This document shows positions 9,984-20,574 of a stretch of 64,000 nucleotides of DNA, piece after piece. Where the stretch lies: assembly GCF_000209165.1 (NCBI RefSeq), contig NC_009045.1, forward strand, positions 496,001 to 560,000. Direction: 5' to 3'. The notes beneath the pieces were generated by a model, which saw only the letters and a program-made list of their open reading frames with translations, did not search any database and was not told the DNA's origin. The DNA is from Scheffersomyces stipitis CBS 6054. Lineage: Eukaryota; Ascomycota; Pichiomycetes; Serinales; Debaryomycetaceae. How positions within the stretch are numbered: the stretch's first letter is position 1; each line of letters opens with the position of its first letter. The position numbers and the translations under genes are program-made.

Positions 9984-11033
9984 CTACTTCTTTCTATAAA
10001 GTCGATAAAAGAATCTCATATTCTCTAACTTCATAGGGTATTCTACCTCCTTCTGATTGATTCTGTACCAGCAGCTTTCGTTCTGTTCCACAATTTCCCA
10101 GTCTCCGTCATTGGCACCTTGTTTGCCTACAAGAATCATGTCCACCAAGAACTGAACGGGGAACTTCTTCGAGCCCACCATTACATTGGAGTAGGATCCA
10201 GCACTTTCTGCTATTAAGAGGAGACTTCCTTGTTTACACTGTCTGTTTAGAAGCTGAAGAAGCTTGATGGTCTCTGGCCTTTTCTCAGCAAAAAGCTCAT
10301 TGGTTGTAAAGAGTAAAGTGATGAGATCTAATTGGTTGTAGTTGATTCCATGGTTTGCATTCTGGTCAAGAACATCACCAAATATGAAATTAGTACTGAA
10401 TTTGTCAGGGTTGTAGATCCAGTTTTTCTTTATATATGTTGTCAATGTCAGCACGACTTTAGACCAATCTGCTATATCAATGATGTCTATAGACAAGCTG
10501 GAATTAGACTTGGAATTGTACTCTTTGGAACGACAGAAGACCGATGCCAAAGCCACCAATTCGGAAGAAGCACCTCCACCTATACAAAGAGCCTTGACCT
10601 CTTTTTCGGGATCATCCAACAGACTCTGAAACTCGTGCAAAGAAGAAAATAGGGAAGAGTATGAAAGAGCTCTGGCTGGAGTCCATCGCGAAACATAGGC
10701 AAACCTGTTGTCATCACTGCCAAAAGCAGCAAGATAATCTCTGTTATATAAGTCCCGCTTGACTACTTGGATCATTTCCTGAAGATCTGGTGCTTCCAAA
10801 ATGCTTTCTAGACACAGTTTAAAAAGATGAATCGTTTTCGATGGCTCAAGAGCTTTGTCAGTTGTGAATGGAAAAATGTTAGCAGAAGTAGACGAGTTTT
10901 CAATTTCCTCTTCTGCTACATTAGACGGCAACTCTACAGACTCTCTGGTAATATCAGCTCCATGTCTGGAAGCGTATCTGACGGCTCTTCGACTCATTGC
11001 TGGAGAATATAGGCTGGTCCCATCACTCCACAA
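9984..11033 (-). CDS. BMT6: 25S rRNA uridine-N3 methyltransferase, Bmt6-like
   Basis: A 349-residue Rossmann-type SAM-dependent methyltransferase. The order of motifs matches the fungal Bmt6 family (formerly DUF3115): a DYLAAFGS block near residue 100, then Y-x-S-R-W-T-P-x-R-A-L, then the SAM-binding LCIGGGASSELVALAS segment near 140. A DIIDIADW motif follows and the protein ends in a conserved RFFYRLYRK tail. Bmt6 makes m3U at one position of yeast 25S rRNA in the nucleolus. The first 13 residues before a second ATG (10994) are not clearly conserved, so the true start may be that ATG. Bmt5 is the other m3U enzyme but has a different domain. The assignment rests on motif recall. Confidence 0.75.
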   Translation of the reverse strand: MWSDGTSLYSPAMSRRAVRYASRHGADITRESVELPSNVAEEEIENSSTSANIFPFTTDKALEPSKTIHLFKLCLESILEAPDLQEMIQVVKRDLYNRDYLAAFGSDDNRFAYVSRWTPARALSYSSLFSSLHEFQSLLDDPEKEVKALCIGGGASSELVALASVFCRSKEYNSKSNSSLSIDIIDIADWSKVVLTLTTYIKKNWIYNPDKFSTNFIFGDVLDQNANHGINYNQLDLITLLFTTNELFAEKRPETIKLLQLLNRQCKQGSLLLIAESAGSYSNVMVGSKKFPVQFLVDMILVGKQGANDGDWEIVEQNESCWYRINQKEVEYPMKLENMRFFYRLYRKK

Positions 11034-12099
11034 TATACTCGATTAGGTCTTCCTATGTTTGCTAACTAAATTTGCAATCGGTTGCGCGCCGGGTAACACC
11101 CATCAGTTGAGTTTTTCAAATAATAATTTTTTTCGAGCTGTAGACTTTTTGTTATAAGTGCGACGTGAAAAAAATTTCTGTATATTCTTCTTTTCTTCTT
11201 TAACTAATTTCATCAATCTGTGTTACGGTGGGCCCTCAGTGTGACCGGAACTAAACCGCTTGCGGTTGTTCTGGTTGTGTTGTAGTGGTTTTCCGTAGCA
11301 GTTCGGCGCTCGAGAAGCAAGCTCAAGTTTTGGGTCAATTCTTGCCTTGTAATAAGTTATTTAGTTAACAGCTATTGTTGCTGTTATGACGTTCTTTTCC
11401 ATCGCACTGGTCCTTCTTCGGAGGTTGAGCGGAGGCGATTGGTTAGTACTAGGCGGCAGTGGTTTTACATTGTTGAGACGGCCCTTAGAAGTTTTCGGAC
11501 AGTTGGGCAGAGCAGCTCCGTCGACAGATTGTAGAGTGAGCGGATCGGTCTTGAGCTCACTTTTGGAGTTGGGAAACCTTCTTCAGAAGTTGTAGCTCGA
11601 CCGGATGGTTCGTAGCAACATATTCCTGGACTCTGCGAAGGTCATATTGGCCGTTGACGAATTGAGTAAAACCATGTTGCAGACATCTTGTAGCCATTGG
11701 TAGATAATGTAGTTTTCTTTTCCTATATATTTTTGTTAGTAGGCTATTCAAGTTTGATACAACTTTTTTATTCTACTTGAATGCCTATTTAGATTCAAAG
11801 CATCATCGAATTATTCAATCACATTCATGTCATGAATGCTGAGAGAATTTGAGCTATTTCCTTTTGTCTATCACAGAATTTTTGTGTCATGTTTGCGGCA
11901 GATTTTTTTTCTTTTCGTTTTGCACCCAAAAACATCCTCCTAGGCAAGACTTACTATTGACCGTTGTGGTACACTTCTTCTAGACACCTTCGTGTACTAC
12001 AATGGGATATACATCGTTTGCTTCGTTTTCGCTTACATTTTACTTTGGAGTCCAAGTAAAACTCAAAGCACACGAGAAATAGGGTCATACATACGATTC
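11034..12099. other. Gene-poor region with a candidate spliced minus-strand transcript
   Basis: This 1066-base gap between the BMT6-like gene and an orphan gene holds no long ORF. Part of it (about 11220-11720) looks richer in G and C than the flanks and contains a small perfect hairpin (ACCGC TT GCGGT near 11258). On the minus strand there are all three intron signals (see the separate entry) and a second TACTAAC at 11442-11448. A 46-codon minus-strand ORF ends at 11557. It could be a non-coding RNA, a small gene or a long BMT6 leader. Confidence 0.35.
11723..11954 (-). other. Candidate intron in an unannotated minus-strand transcript
   Basis: GTAAGT at 11949-11954, TACTAAC at 11735-11741 and an ATATATAG acceptor ending at 11723 lie in order on the minus strand. 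They give a 232-base intron with a 12-base branch-to-acceptor distance. The signals equal those of the two confident introns in this window. No ATG-started frame crosses the junction, so the flanking exons may be non-coding or a 5' leader. Confidence 0.4.
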
Positions 12100-12705
12100 C
12101 TATAAACTACTTATGAACCTCTGAACCAAGCGGTGCAAAAACTCTTTCTCCTTATCTGCATTTTTCTTTCTTCGGAGATAAAACTGTTCTTGAGTATTAT
12201 AGAACCATCTTTCTTGATCATGTTCACAATCTAAGTAGATGTGTTCCTGTGAAACATGCTTGAAATGAACAAACTTCAATGCCTCGCCATAGAACGAAAG
12301 CTGAACTTCAAAGCAGTTATAGCAATTTCTAAATTCTTCACTTCTGTGTTCCATCCATAAGTCGAACGCATTCAAAGATCTTGGAGTTAAAATTTGTCCA
12401 AATTTGGATTTTGCATAGAGTGCAAAGTCATGTCTGCCAGAGGCGTTCCTGGGATAGGTTTCAATTTGGTTATCGACTATTAAACTTGCTTCAACAATAG
12501 TATAAAGATCAATATGGCTAATGTAGTAGTTGTCATAGTCAAAACGAATGATTCGAAGTGTTTTAGGTTGGTTTGAGACTTCCCGATAGTACTCGAAAGT
12601 CTCATCGCAAGCATTATCATGCCATTTGCTGTATTTAATGAATGACTGAGGTGATAATGAATTGGCAAGTGAGTATTCGCAGAATTCAGACATCATCTTG
12701 AGCAT
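12100..12705 (-). CDS. Hypothetical protein, 201 residues
   Basis: An uninterrupted 201-codon frame with coding-like composition, mixed charged and aromatic residues, and no strong low-complexity run. I do not recognise the family. There is no signal peptide or membrane segment. The sequence is rich in Tyr, Phe and His and ends in a basic helix (RRKKNADKEKEFLHRLVQRF). Methionines at residues 4 and 5 are alternative starts. It stands alone, with long gaps on both sides and no long competing frame on the other strand, which supports a real gene. It may be lineage-specific. Confidence 0.55.
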   Translation of the reverse strand: MLKMMSEFCEYSLANSLSPQSFIKYSKWHDNACDETFEYYREVSNQPKTLRIIRFDYDNYYISHIDLYTIVEASLIVDNQIETYPRNASGRHDFALYAKSKFGQILTPRSLNAFDLWMEHRSEEFRNCYNCFEVQLSFYGEALKFVHFKHVSQEHIYLDCEHDQERWFYNTQEQFYLRRKKNADKEKEFLHRLVQRFISSL

Positions 12706-13531
12706 ATATTTGTAGCTGAAACATTCTACACAATGTGGTTTTAACCCTTTTTATAGCAATGAAGGCAAACTGGTATGCCTTTCAAGAGCATTCTTCAGTT
12801 GTACAAGCGGAAAAAAAATAGAAGGAATAATTGTACTGAAGATTATGGCAATTCATTCGTTTCGTTTCTGTAATAGGCAAGTTTTAGAGAGTAATTGCTG
12901 CGAAAAATATATCATGCAAACAGATCAAAGATAGCATATCCAATTTATGACGCCAATTTTACTTAAAAGCAAAAGCACAATTAATGGCAATTAAAATTCA
13001 TGAGTTGCCACAAATTGCTATTTGATATTGTTGGGCTTTACTTTTCAAGGTAGACTTTTTTATGATTGTTCATTATTTAAATGAATTCCATGAATTTATA
13101 GTCCAAGTTTTCTTCGCAAAAAGGGCACGGAACATTTGTCCATTTTTCTTTTCTTCTTTAGTTCTTTTAAGATCCATAGAATTTATACCATACATTTTTA
13201 TCTCATTGTATCCTCTCTTAATATACGCAACTGATTGCCATCATGGTGTATTAGGTTACCAAGGCTTGACTTGGAATTAGTGTCTAGACCAATCTACGTC
13301 TCCTGTCAAACTCCAAAAGCGCGCGGCGAGGAGTTCAAGCACGTGACCTACACAAACAAATCAAGCGAATCTACATCTAACCGAGTACATGAGATGAATC
13401 CATATGAGAGCTTAAGAATACGGCAGTTCTCTTTGCTGGTCTCTATTCACTATTAATCTTTCCCATTGCTTTGTTTAAGTGTTGGAAACCGCAAATCAAC
13501 GGCTAGACTTAGCGTTTTCTCAATTCCGGCC
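12706..13531. other. Intergenic region upstream of MIL1 and of the 201-residue orphan
   Basis: A shared divergent promoter region of 826 bases, AT-rich, with several short ORFs of 70-75 codons that look incidental. A CACGTGA element lies at 13340-13346, about 190 bases before the MIL1 start. No TATA box is obvious near either start. Confidence 0.45.
13340..13346 (+). promoter_or_regulatory. CACGTGA E-box upstream of MIL1
   Basis: A GCACGTGAC context 186 bases before the ATG. It is one of several CACGTG elements near starts in this window and is a likely Cbf1-type bHLH site by motif only. Confidence 0.4.
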
Positions 13532-16500
13532 ATGTATCCGCCCAGTTCCGGCGGTTTCGAAGCAGCTGTGCCTGACTTCCATATTAGCAACTATTCCAAG
13601 GGAGAGAAGTACTCCAGCAGAACCGGAGTAGGAGCCTTACCAAATTTACCCTACTCTTTACCTGTGGGATCTCCATCCGGAAGTAGCAATCACAATAACG
13701 ACGATGAGTTGAATTCTCCTAACCATCTTTCTCCAGAAAACAGCTATGTAGAGTTTGATTTAAGTCACATGAATGGACCATACAGCAACAGATATGGAAA
13801 CGGTACTGGAACTTCTGAAGATCTCAACAGTTTTGTTAGTGAAAAACGAGTGACAAGTACGAGCAGATTGGGTTCTGCTGAAACAAGTCCCTTGAATGTT
13901 AGAGATTCTCTACCCGGACTTGATGATATACTTGGAGAAGACGTCACCATTGAAGTAGATGATATCAATTTCAAAGACAAAGAAAATGAGCCGGTAGCGA
14001 AAAAAGACGAAACTGCAATCGAAGATGCAAATTTAGATGTGAAAGATGAAAATATAAATGATGTAGATGATAGTGACGACTTCTTTTCAGCGAGAATGTC
14101 CAATTGGAAATCAATGAAAACCATCACGGACCTCGACTATTACAACGAAAAGGGTGAACTTGAGTTTGCTGCTGGTACATTTGACTCTTTGGACAATCGA
14201 GCCGGTTCTCGTGGTTACACTAAGATTAACACCGAAGAACAAGTCAACAAGTATGGCGCGCTTGACAGAAAGACCGACTTTTTGTTTAGAGAAAGAAAGA
14301 ACCCTCGTCAGAAACAGGAAAAGTCAGCAGAATACGAGAAGGCGGACTTGGACTACAACTCTGACGACCTGGACTACGAGGCTGAAGACAATATTGATAG
14401 CAATGAAGCATTACAAAGCACCAAGAGCATGTTGACAGATTCACAGAAGTTCGCTTATGTAGGCATCACTAAGTTGATAATGGTAGATATGGCTACAGAA
14501 TTGGCAAAGGTACAGATCAACTCGTCCGGAAAAGTCGCCAAACAGTTGAGTTCGGGTCAGCGCCACTTTGCTAACTGGACATTGTACATTATGTCCAAAT
14601 TGTACGAACATATGGACGTATCTGAGGACGAGAAGAAAATGATAGAAAACCTCAGTTTGCATGGTCTAGAAGTTTCAGATCTCTCTATAAGTCTTCTAGA
14701 AGTCAACAATTACAAGAGCCCCGATATTCCAGCTGATTCGCTACAGTTGGAGCCTGATTTCGATCTCAGATGGGTCGTTGTATGCGATCTTTTCTTATTG
14801 CTCTTATCTGACGGCTACTATGATAGCCGTTCCCGGTCTTTACTAGTAAGATTCGCCAAGACTCTCAATATCGAAGGGATCGAGATCCTTCAATTTGAAA
14901 GAAGGTTGATAGACAGCTTGGAATTGGAGTCTGGCGAAAAGACAATAGAAAATAAAGATGATAAATTAGTAGATTCTACCTTCATAGACAGACAAATGAA
15001 GAAGAACAGAAGGAAACGATTGGCATATATTGGTTTGGCTACGTTGGGTGGAGGAATTGCCATTGGGCTCTCGGCAGGTTTGTTGGCACCAGTTATTGGC
15101 GCAGGTTTAGCAGCTGGTTTGACCACTGTAGGTATTACAGGAACGTCAGGGTTCCTAGCTGGTGTAGGTGGAAGTGTGATTATAACAACTAGTGGAATTG
15201 CCATTGGGGCCAAAGTCGGAAACAAGGCTGGTACTAGAAGAACAGGAGAGGTACACACTTTTGAACTCAAGCCATTGCATAATAACAAAAGAACAAATCT
15301 CATTGTTACAGTTTCTGGTTGGATGAATGGTGAGCTAGATGATGTGAGACTTCCATTTTCCACGGTGGATCCTGTTATGGGCGATATGTTTTCTTTACTT
15401 TGGGAGCCAGAAATGTTGCAATCCATGGGACAAACAATTGGAATCTTAGCCAGTGAAGCCTTAAGTACCTCTATCCAACAGATTTTGGGAGCAACAATTT
15501 TGGCAGCGCTCATGTCTGCAATTCAATTACCGATGGCTCTTTCGAAATTGTCCTATTTATTGGACAATCCATGGAATGTTTCCTTGGATAGAGCCTGGAA
15601 GGCAGGCAAGATTCTTGCTGACACTTTGATTTCAGGAAATTTGGGTGTAAGGCCAATTACATTAGTAGGGTTCTCATTGGGAGCTAGATTGATCTATTCG
15701 TGTCTCATTGAATTGGCCAAAAGGGGAGGGTTTGGACTTATTGAAGATGTCATCATCTTAGGAAATCCAATTGCTGTGAAGACAGACCAATTAGCATTGG
15801 CTAGATCTGTGGTGAGTGGTCGTTTCATTAACGGTTATTCAAAGAAAGATTGGATTCTTGGATATTTATTCAGAGCTACAGGAGGTGGCCTTCTGACAGT
15901 TGCAGGCCTTTCTCCAATCGAGAACATATTTGGAATAGAAAATATTGACTGTACTGAATTAGTTGAGGGTCATATGTCTTACAGAACTGCCATACCCAAA
16001 ATTTTGAAGAAAATTAACTGGGAGGTATTGAGCGAAGAGTTTGCCGAAATTGAAGAGCCAGATCCAGAACAGAAAGAAAGAACAAGAAAGCTTATCAGTG
16101 AATTCGATGAAGCTAGAGCTAAAATGAAATTGGAAATGGAGTCCCAAGCAAAACCTACTGGCTGGAAAAAATGGTTCAAGCCTAAGCAAAAGGATTGGTG
16201 GGAAATCTACGAGGCCGAAAACAAAAAATCCGGTACTACATCATCAGCTAGAACGTCAACTTCGTCGGGTCAAGGTGTAGCGGCTAACCAGAGAGCATCT
16301 AGTTCTGCAGCATTAGAAGAATACGATGAAACGGCTGATTTGCAGACCTCACCAGAAGATGGTAGAGAAGCAATTTTTGATGTTCAGGCTCTTCTTCTGG
16401 AAGTGAACGACATTGAAAGGCTTGCAGCAGAAGATGAGACTACTTTGAAAAACGTGAGAGATGAAGTTGTAGAATCTCCATCGCAGGTCACGAGAAACGA

Positions 16501-16537
16501 AGACCTCGAGGACTTAGAGCTCAAGAACGAGAATTAG
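13532..16537 (+). CDS. MIL1: DUF726 / TMCO4-family lipase-like protein (Mil1, YFL034W homologue)
   Basis: A 1001-residue protein of the DUF726/TMCO4 alpha/beta-hydrolase family. The N-terminal 280 residues are disordered and acidic, and the C-terminal 150 residues are also low in order. The core has a long glycine-rich hydrophobic stretch (about residues 510-570) and the nucleophile motif GFSLGAR near residue 713, the G-x-S-x-G of lipases. S. cerevisiae Mil1 is a putative lipase that binds the AP-1 complex through Apm2; that partner is family knowledge. The frame is open 22 codons further upstream (from 13466), but MYPPSSGGFEAAVP is chosen because the upstream stretch has no conserved content. 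The downstream gap to FRS1 is long. Confidence 0.85.
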   Translation: MYPPSSGGFEAAVPDFHISNYSKGEKYSSRTGVGALPNLPYSLPVGSPSGSSNHNNDDELNSPNHLSPENSYVEFDLSHMNGPYSNRYGNGTGTSEDLNSFVSEKRVTSTSRLGSAETSPLNVRDSLPGLDDILGEDVTIEVDDINFKDKENEPVAKKDETAIEDANLDVKDENINDVDDSDDFFSARMSNWKSMKTITDLDYYNEKGELEFAAGTFDSLDNRAGSRGYTKINTEEQVNKYGALDRKTDFLFRERKNPRQKQEKSAEYEKADLDYNSDDLDYEAEDNIDSNEALQSTKSMLTDSQKFAYVGITKLIMVDMATELAKVQINSSGKVAKQLSSGQRHFANWTLYIMSKLYEHMDVSEDEKKMIENLSLHGLEVSDLSISLLEVNNYKSPDIPADSLQLEPDFDLRWVVVCDLFLLLLSDGYYDSRSRSLLVRFAKTLNIEGIEILQFERRLIDSLELESGEKTIENKDDKLVDSTFIDRQMKKNRRKRLAYIGLATLGGGIAIGLSAGLLAPVIGAGLAAGLTTVGITGTSGFLAGVGGSVIITTSGIAIGAKVGNKAGTRRTGEVHTFELKPLHNNKRTNLIVTVSGWMNGELDDVRLPFSTVDPVMGDMFSLLWEPEMLQSMGQTIGILASEALSTSIQQILGATILAALMSAIQLPMALSKLSYLLDNPWNVSLDRAWKAGKILADTLISGNLGVRPITLVGFSLGARLIYSCLIELAKRGGFGLIEDVIILGNPIAVKTDQLALARSVVSGRFINGYSKKDWILGYLFRATGGGLLTVAGLSPIENIFGIENIDCTELVEGHMSYRTAIPKILKKINWEVLSEEFAEIEEPDPEQKERTRKLISEFDEARAKMKLEMESQAKPTGWKKWFKPKQKDWWEIYEAENKKSGTTSSARTSTSSGQGVAANQRASSSAALEEYDETADLQTSPEDGREAIFDVQALLLEVNDIERLAAEDETTLKNVRDEVVESPSQVTRNEDLEDLELKNEN

Positions 16538-17353
16538 GGTGACTGATATATTATTTGTTAATTGGTATTGCAAATCTAATAGGTTACGATTTTCATTTGC
16601 GTGATGTGATTGTAATGATTAGGGGTAGAGCTTGAGCAGGTTCAGTATTTTCACAAGTTAGCACCAGTTCCAACTTGTTCATAGGTAGCATTTACATTAA
16701 GCAGAAGGATGAAACACTTTTTCAAATCCGTAAAACAAAACTTGATGTATATAGTGAAGAAGTCCCTGTACACTGAAGATTCTTGGACTAAATTGAATTT
16801 CGCAGCCACTGTAACTCTTCAGGAAAGTTAACGGACTGTATATAGAGTACCATTAGCTTTTCCCGATGGTGAAAGAAACAAGATAGAGTGGTACAACAAA
16901 GACAGTGCAAGTTGTTGAAGGCCTCTTCACTTGGTAGGGAAGACACATATGTGATTCATAGTGATAATGTGAAGCAAGATTCTAACATACTAAAAAGAAA
17001 AATGTAAAAGAAGTAAAATATTACGGGAATTGCTTACCCGTAGACAAACATTTTGCACCCAAAACAATGCACCAAAATAATAATACTGAACGACGTAAAA
17101 ACTAACTGGTATTCAAAAAAAACTATTAATACTAGTTCATTGAGTCTACTGGGTCATTTCTATTTACCCGATTAATTCTTTTTAGTATTCTTTAACTGAT
17201 GACTCAATCAGGTATGAGAAATACGCTTGCGCGCGTACACAGAGTCCTTGGTCGTTGAACTTTTTTTCACTTAGACTCACGGTGAAGCTCTCTTCGGTGA
17301 AGACAATCACCTTCAGGCTTTATCCTTAGCACAGAGAGCACACGACATTCACC
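16538..17353 (+). other. Intergenic region: MIL1 3' flank and FRS1 promoter
   Basis: 816 bases without an ORF of note. Nothing is recognisable until a TGACTCA at 17200-17206. The last 130 bases before FRS1 look like a pyrimidine-containing promoter and leader. Confidence 0.45.
17200..17206 (+). promoter_or_regulatory. Gcn4-type site (TGACTCA) upstream of FRS1
   Basis: A perfect TGACTCA 148 bases before the FRS1 ATG. Gcn4 binds this heptamer and activates amino-acid biosynthesis and some tRNA-synthetase genes in yeasts, so the context fits. Confidence 0.5.
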
Positions 17354-19126
17354 ATGCCTACCATCCCTGTTGACAAGCAAGATCTCTATGACCTCTTGGG
17401 CCAGAGTTACACCACTGAGGAGTTCGACGAATTGTGCTTCGAATATGGTTTGGAACTTGACGAAGACACCACTGACGATTGTCAGCCTGGAGAGAGACCT
17501 CAGTTGAAGATTGAGGTCCCAGCCAACAGATACGACTTGTTATGTATCGAAGGGATTGCCCAGGCCTTAAATGAGTTTTTAGGAAGAGCCGAGGCCCCAA
17601 AGTACACCTTGAAGCCATCGAGTCCTATAGTTACTTTGACTATTAAGGAAACCACTGCAGGTGTTCGTCCATATGCTGCTGGAGCCATCTTGAGAAACAT
17701 CAAGTTTGACCAGCGTCGTTATGAGTCTTTCATTGCCTTGCAAGACAAGTTGCACTCGAACATCTGTCGTAACAGAACACTTGTAGCTATTGGTACTCAC
17801 GACTTGGACACTTTGAGTGCTCCTTTCACGTATGAAGGTTTGACCCATGAAGATATCAGCTTTGTGCCTTTGAACCAGGAAAAGTTACTTAACGGTAAAC
17901 AATTGATGGAGTTCTACGATAAGGACAAGAACATTGGCAAGTACTTGCACATCATCAGAGACAACGACAGATACCCTTACATGTTGGACTCCAACAGAAC
18001 CGTAGCCTCTTTGCCTCCCATCATCAACTCGAATCACTCCAAGATTACATTGGACACCAAGAACGTCTTTATTGACATTACAGGAACTGACAGAACCAAA
18101 ACGGATATTGTTCTTAACCAGGTCGTAGCCATGTTTTCTGCCTACTGTGAGACACCTTTTGAAATTGAACCTGTTCAGGTAATAAGTGAACATAACGGAG
18201 AATCACGTATTACTCCTAATGTCACACCAAGATTGGCACAGGCAGAGATTGAATACATCAATTCATGTACTGGTTTGAACTACGATGCCCAGGGCATCTG
18301 TGACTTGTTGAAGAAGATGTCTCTTGTTGCCAAGCCATCTTCTACTAAAGGACTTATTGACGTAGAGATTCCCATCACCAGACCAGACGTTTTGCACCAA
18401 TGTGACATTATGGAAGACGTTGCTGTCGCCTACGGCTTCAACAAGTTGACAAAGACAAAGCCACAAAGTGAGTCTTTAGTTGCTTCTCCATTACCAGTGA
18501 ATAAGATCTCTGACATCTTGAGATTGGCCTCGTCACAATCGGGTTACTTAGAAGTGTTGCCTCTTACGTTGTGTTCTCACGACGAAAATTTCAAGTTTTT
18601 GAGAACTGTGGACGACAACACTAGAGCCGTCAAGTTGGAAAACCCCAAGACCGTAGAGTACCAAGTAGTCAGAACCACGTTGTTGCCAGGTATCTTGAAG
18701 ACAATAAAGGAGAACAGAAAGCATTCTTTGCCTATCAGAGTCTTTGAGGCCGGCGATATCGTTTTGAAGAACCCAGAGTTGGAAAGAGGTGCCTACAACC
18801 AACGTAACTGGTCAGCTATCTACGCCGGAAAGACGTCTGGTTTCGAGTTTGTGCAAGGTTTGTTGGGCAAAATAATGCAGACTATGAGAACTCCCTGGTT
18901 AGAAAACCCCAAGGAAAACAAGAGCAGAGGCTACTGGATAGAAGAAGACAAAGAAAACCCTACCTTCTTCCCTGGCAGAGGTGCCAAGGTTTTCTTTAGA
19001 AACGCCGAAGGTGCTGCAGAACAAGAAATTGGTGCCATTGGTGTTTTGCACCCAGAGGTGATGACAGCATTTGAGATTCCTTATGCTGCTTCATCTGTGG
19101 AAATCAACGCTGAAGTATTCTTGTAG
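17354..19126 (+). CDS. FRS1: Cytosolic phenylalanyl-tRNA synthetase beta subunit
   Basis: A 590-residue beta subunit of the alpha2beta2 PheRS that charges tRNA-Phe in the cytosol; the S. cerevisiae protein has 595. The eukaryotic N-terminal region ([15 protein letters not shown]) is followed by the B3/B4 domain with [12 protein letters not shown]. The B5 domain carries [20 protein letters not shown] near residue 340, and the catalytic-like core contains [12 protein letters not shown] and the [10 protein letters not shown] block. The ATG at 17354 begins at the conserved MPTIPVDK. A Gcn4-type site lies in its promoter. Codon use is strongly biased to TTG for leucine, as expected of a well-expressed gene. 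Confidence 0.96.
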   Translation: MPTIPVDKQDLYDLLGQSYTTEEFDELCFEYGLELDEDTTDDCQPGERPQLKIEVPANRYDLLCIEGIAQALNEFLGRAEAPKYTLKPSSPIVTLTIKETTAGVRPYAAGAILRNIKFDQRRYESFIALQDKLHSNICRNRTLVAIGTHDLDTLSAPFTYEGLTHEDISFVPLNQEKLLNGKQLMEFYDKDKNIGKYLHIIRDNDRYPYMLDSNRTVASLPPIINSNHSKITLDTKNVFIDITGTDRTKTDIVLNQVVAMFSAYCETPFEIEPVQVISEHNGESRITPNVTPRLAQAEIEYINSCTGLNYDAQGICDLLKKMSLVAKPSSTKGLIDVEIPITRPDVLHQCDIMEDVAVAYGFNKLTKTKPQSESLVASPLPVNKISDILRLASSQSGYLEVLPLTLCSHDENFKFLRTVDDNTRAVKLENPKTVEYQVVRTTLLPGILKTIKENRKHSLPIRVFEAGDIVLKNPELERGAYNQRNWSAIYAGKTSGFEFVQGLLGKIMQTMRTPWLENPKENKSRGYWIEEDKENPTFFPGRGAKVFFRNAEGAAEQEIGAIGVLHPEVMTAFEIPYAASSVEINAEVFL

Positions 19127-19950
19127 GGTATAGACCATTAATGTACAGAGATATAAACTAACTATAGAATTCGAAGAGTAGAGTAGGTGATACGATAGTA
19201 ATAATATATTCTGCAGTTGTATTTCAAGATCTAGGACAACCATACGATGTAAATAGCAGGTGTAGAAAAACAAATTTAGACTGTCAGAGAAAGAACAATT
19301 GTATATTATCCAGATAATATGCAAGATATCTTCAGATAATAAATTAGAGAGATGTCAAAAATGACGTAGTTGCAACACATATTCAATCTGTCCTGAATAA
19401 AATTTGCAGGCAATATATGAAAACTACACAACCATAGCATATACAAGTACACTTTATGAATAGTGCACAGTTGTGTTTATACACATAAACAGTATATCTT
19501 AACATCTCCCTAAGGCTCGGGCAAACTCTTGCAGCCGCTATAGTTAAGGAGTAGCCTGAAGCATGCAGGAGAGCAGCCTCGTCCTTCTGGCCTGCACACG
19601 ACCCTAGTCTGGTCCATTTTCCCAAACAGTGAGTGTTTGCCAGGTTCCACTATATACATACAAATAAATGGAGGCTATTAATAATAAATAGTTCTGTTTT
19701 TTCTTCCGCTACCAGTGCTACAACTACGGCAGTAACATCCACGCCGTACCCTTCCATCTTCCAGACCCTACCCGCTACCGATACAGTCGCTAGCGCCCGT
19801 TTTGCAAGTTCCAAAGCTACCGAAACTTTTGGTTCACTTCAAGAATCTCAGCAATCTCAAATCTCAAATCTCCGGATTGTGCGACAAATATACCCTTTAT
19901 TATCGTTACCACGTACCCGTTTGTACCCTTCTTTGTAGAACTGTTTCATC
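19127..19950 (+). other. Intergenic region: FRS1 3' flank and SEC4 promoter/leader
   Basis: 824 bases. The first part is AT-rich 3' flank. A more GC-rich patch at about 19500-19620 contains an imperfect hairpin (TGCAGG ... CCTGCA) but no tRNA or snoRNA boxes I could confirm. A 101-codon ORF at 19633-19938 is Ser/Thr/Ala-rich, lies in the SEC4 leader and is probably incidental. Confidence 0.4.
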
Positions 19951-20574
19951 ATGAGTACCAGAGCTGCCCCCTCGAGATCATATGATATGATCATGAAGTT
20001 GTTGTTGGTTGGAGACTCCGGCGTAGGAAAGTCGTGTTTGTTGTTACGTTTTGTTGAAGACAAATTCAACCCCTCGTTCATCACCACGATTGGGATCGAC
20101 TTCAAGATTAGAACCATCGAAAGCAAAGGCAAGAAGATCAAGTTGCAAGTGTGGGACACTGCTGGCCAAGAGCGTTTCAGAACCATCACCACCGCCTACT
20201 ACCGTGGAGCCATGGGTATTGTCTTGATTTACGACGTGACCGACTCCAGATCGTTCGAGAACGTGGACAACTGGTTCCAGACCGTGACACAACACGCCAA
20301 TGAAGATGCACAGATCTTCTTGGTAGGCAACAAATGTGACGACGAGTCTAACAGACAAGTCTCCAAAGAGCAGGGCCAGGAATTGGCTCTGAAATTGAAC
20401 ATTCCTTTCTTGGAAGCCTCGGCAAAGAGCAACGAAAACGTTGACTCTATCTTCTACGAATTGGCCGGCATCATCCAAGATAAACATGTAGATGAACAGA
20501 CTACTTCTGGTTCTGCAGGAGGCATTGATGTCTCGCTGAGCTCTAAGAGCGGTATCAAGAACAACTGTTGTTGA
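19951..20574 (+). CDS. SEC4: Rab-family GTPase Sec4 (exocytic vesicle transport)
   Basis: A 207-residue Rab GTPase that works on post-Golgi secretory vesicles with the exocyst. The P-loop GDSGVGKS is at residues 21-28, followed by the switch I/effector sequence [24 protein letters not shown] and EASAKSN complete the G motifs. The C-terminus ends in two cysteines (206-207) for geranylgeranylation. The effector loop and length match Sec4/Rab8 better than Ypt1 or Ypt31. The start codon gives a short pre-GTPase extension typical of Sec4. Confidence 0.94.
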   Translation: MSTRAAPSRSYDMIMKLLLVGDSGVGKSCLLLRFVEDKFNPSFITTIGIDFKIRTIESKGKKIKLQVWDTAGQERFRTITTAYYRGAMGIVLIYDVTDSRSFENVDNWFQTVTQHANEDAQIFLVGNKCDDESNRQVSKEQGQELALKLNIPFLEASAKSNENVDSIFYELAGIIQDKHVDEQTTSGSAGGIDVSLSSKSGIKNNCC

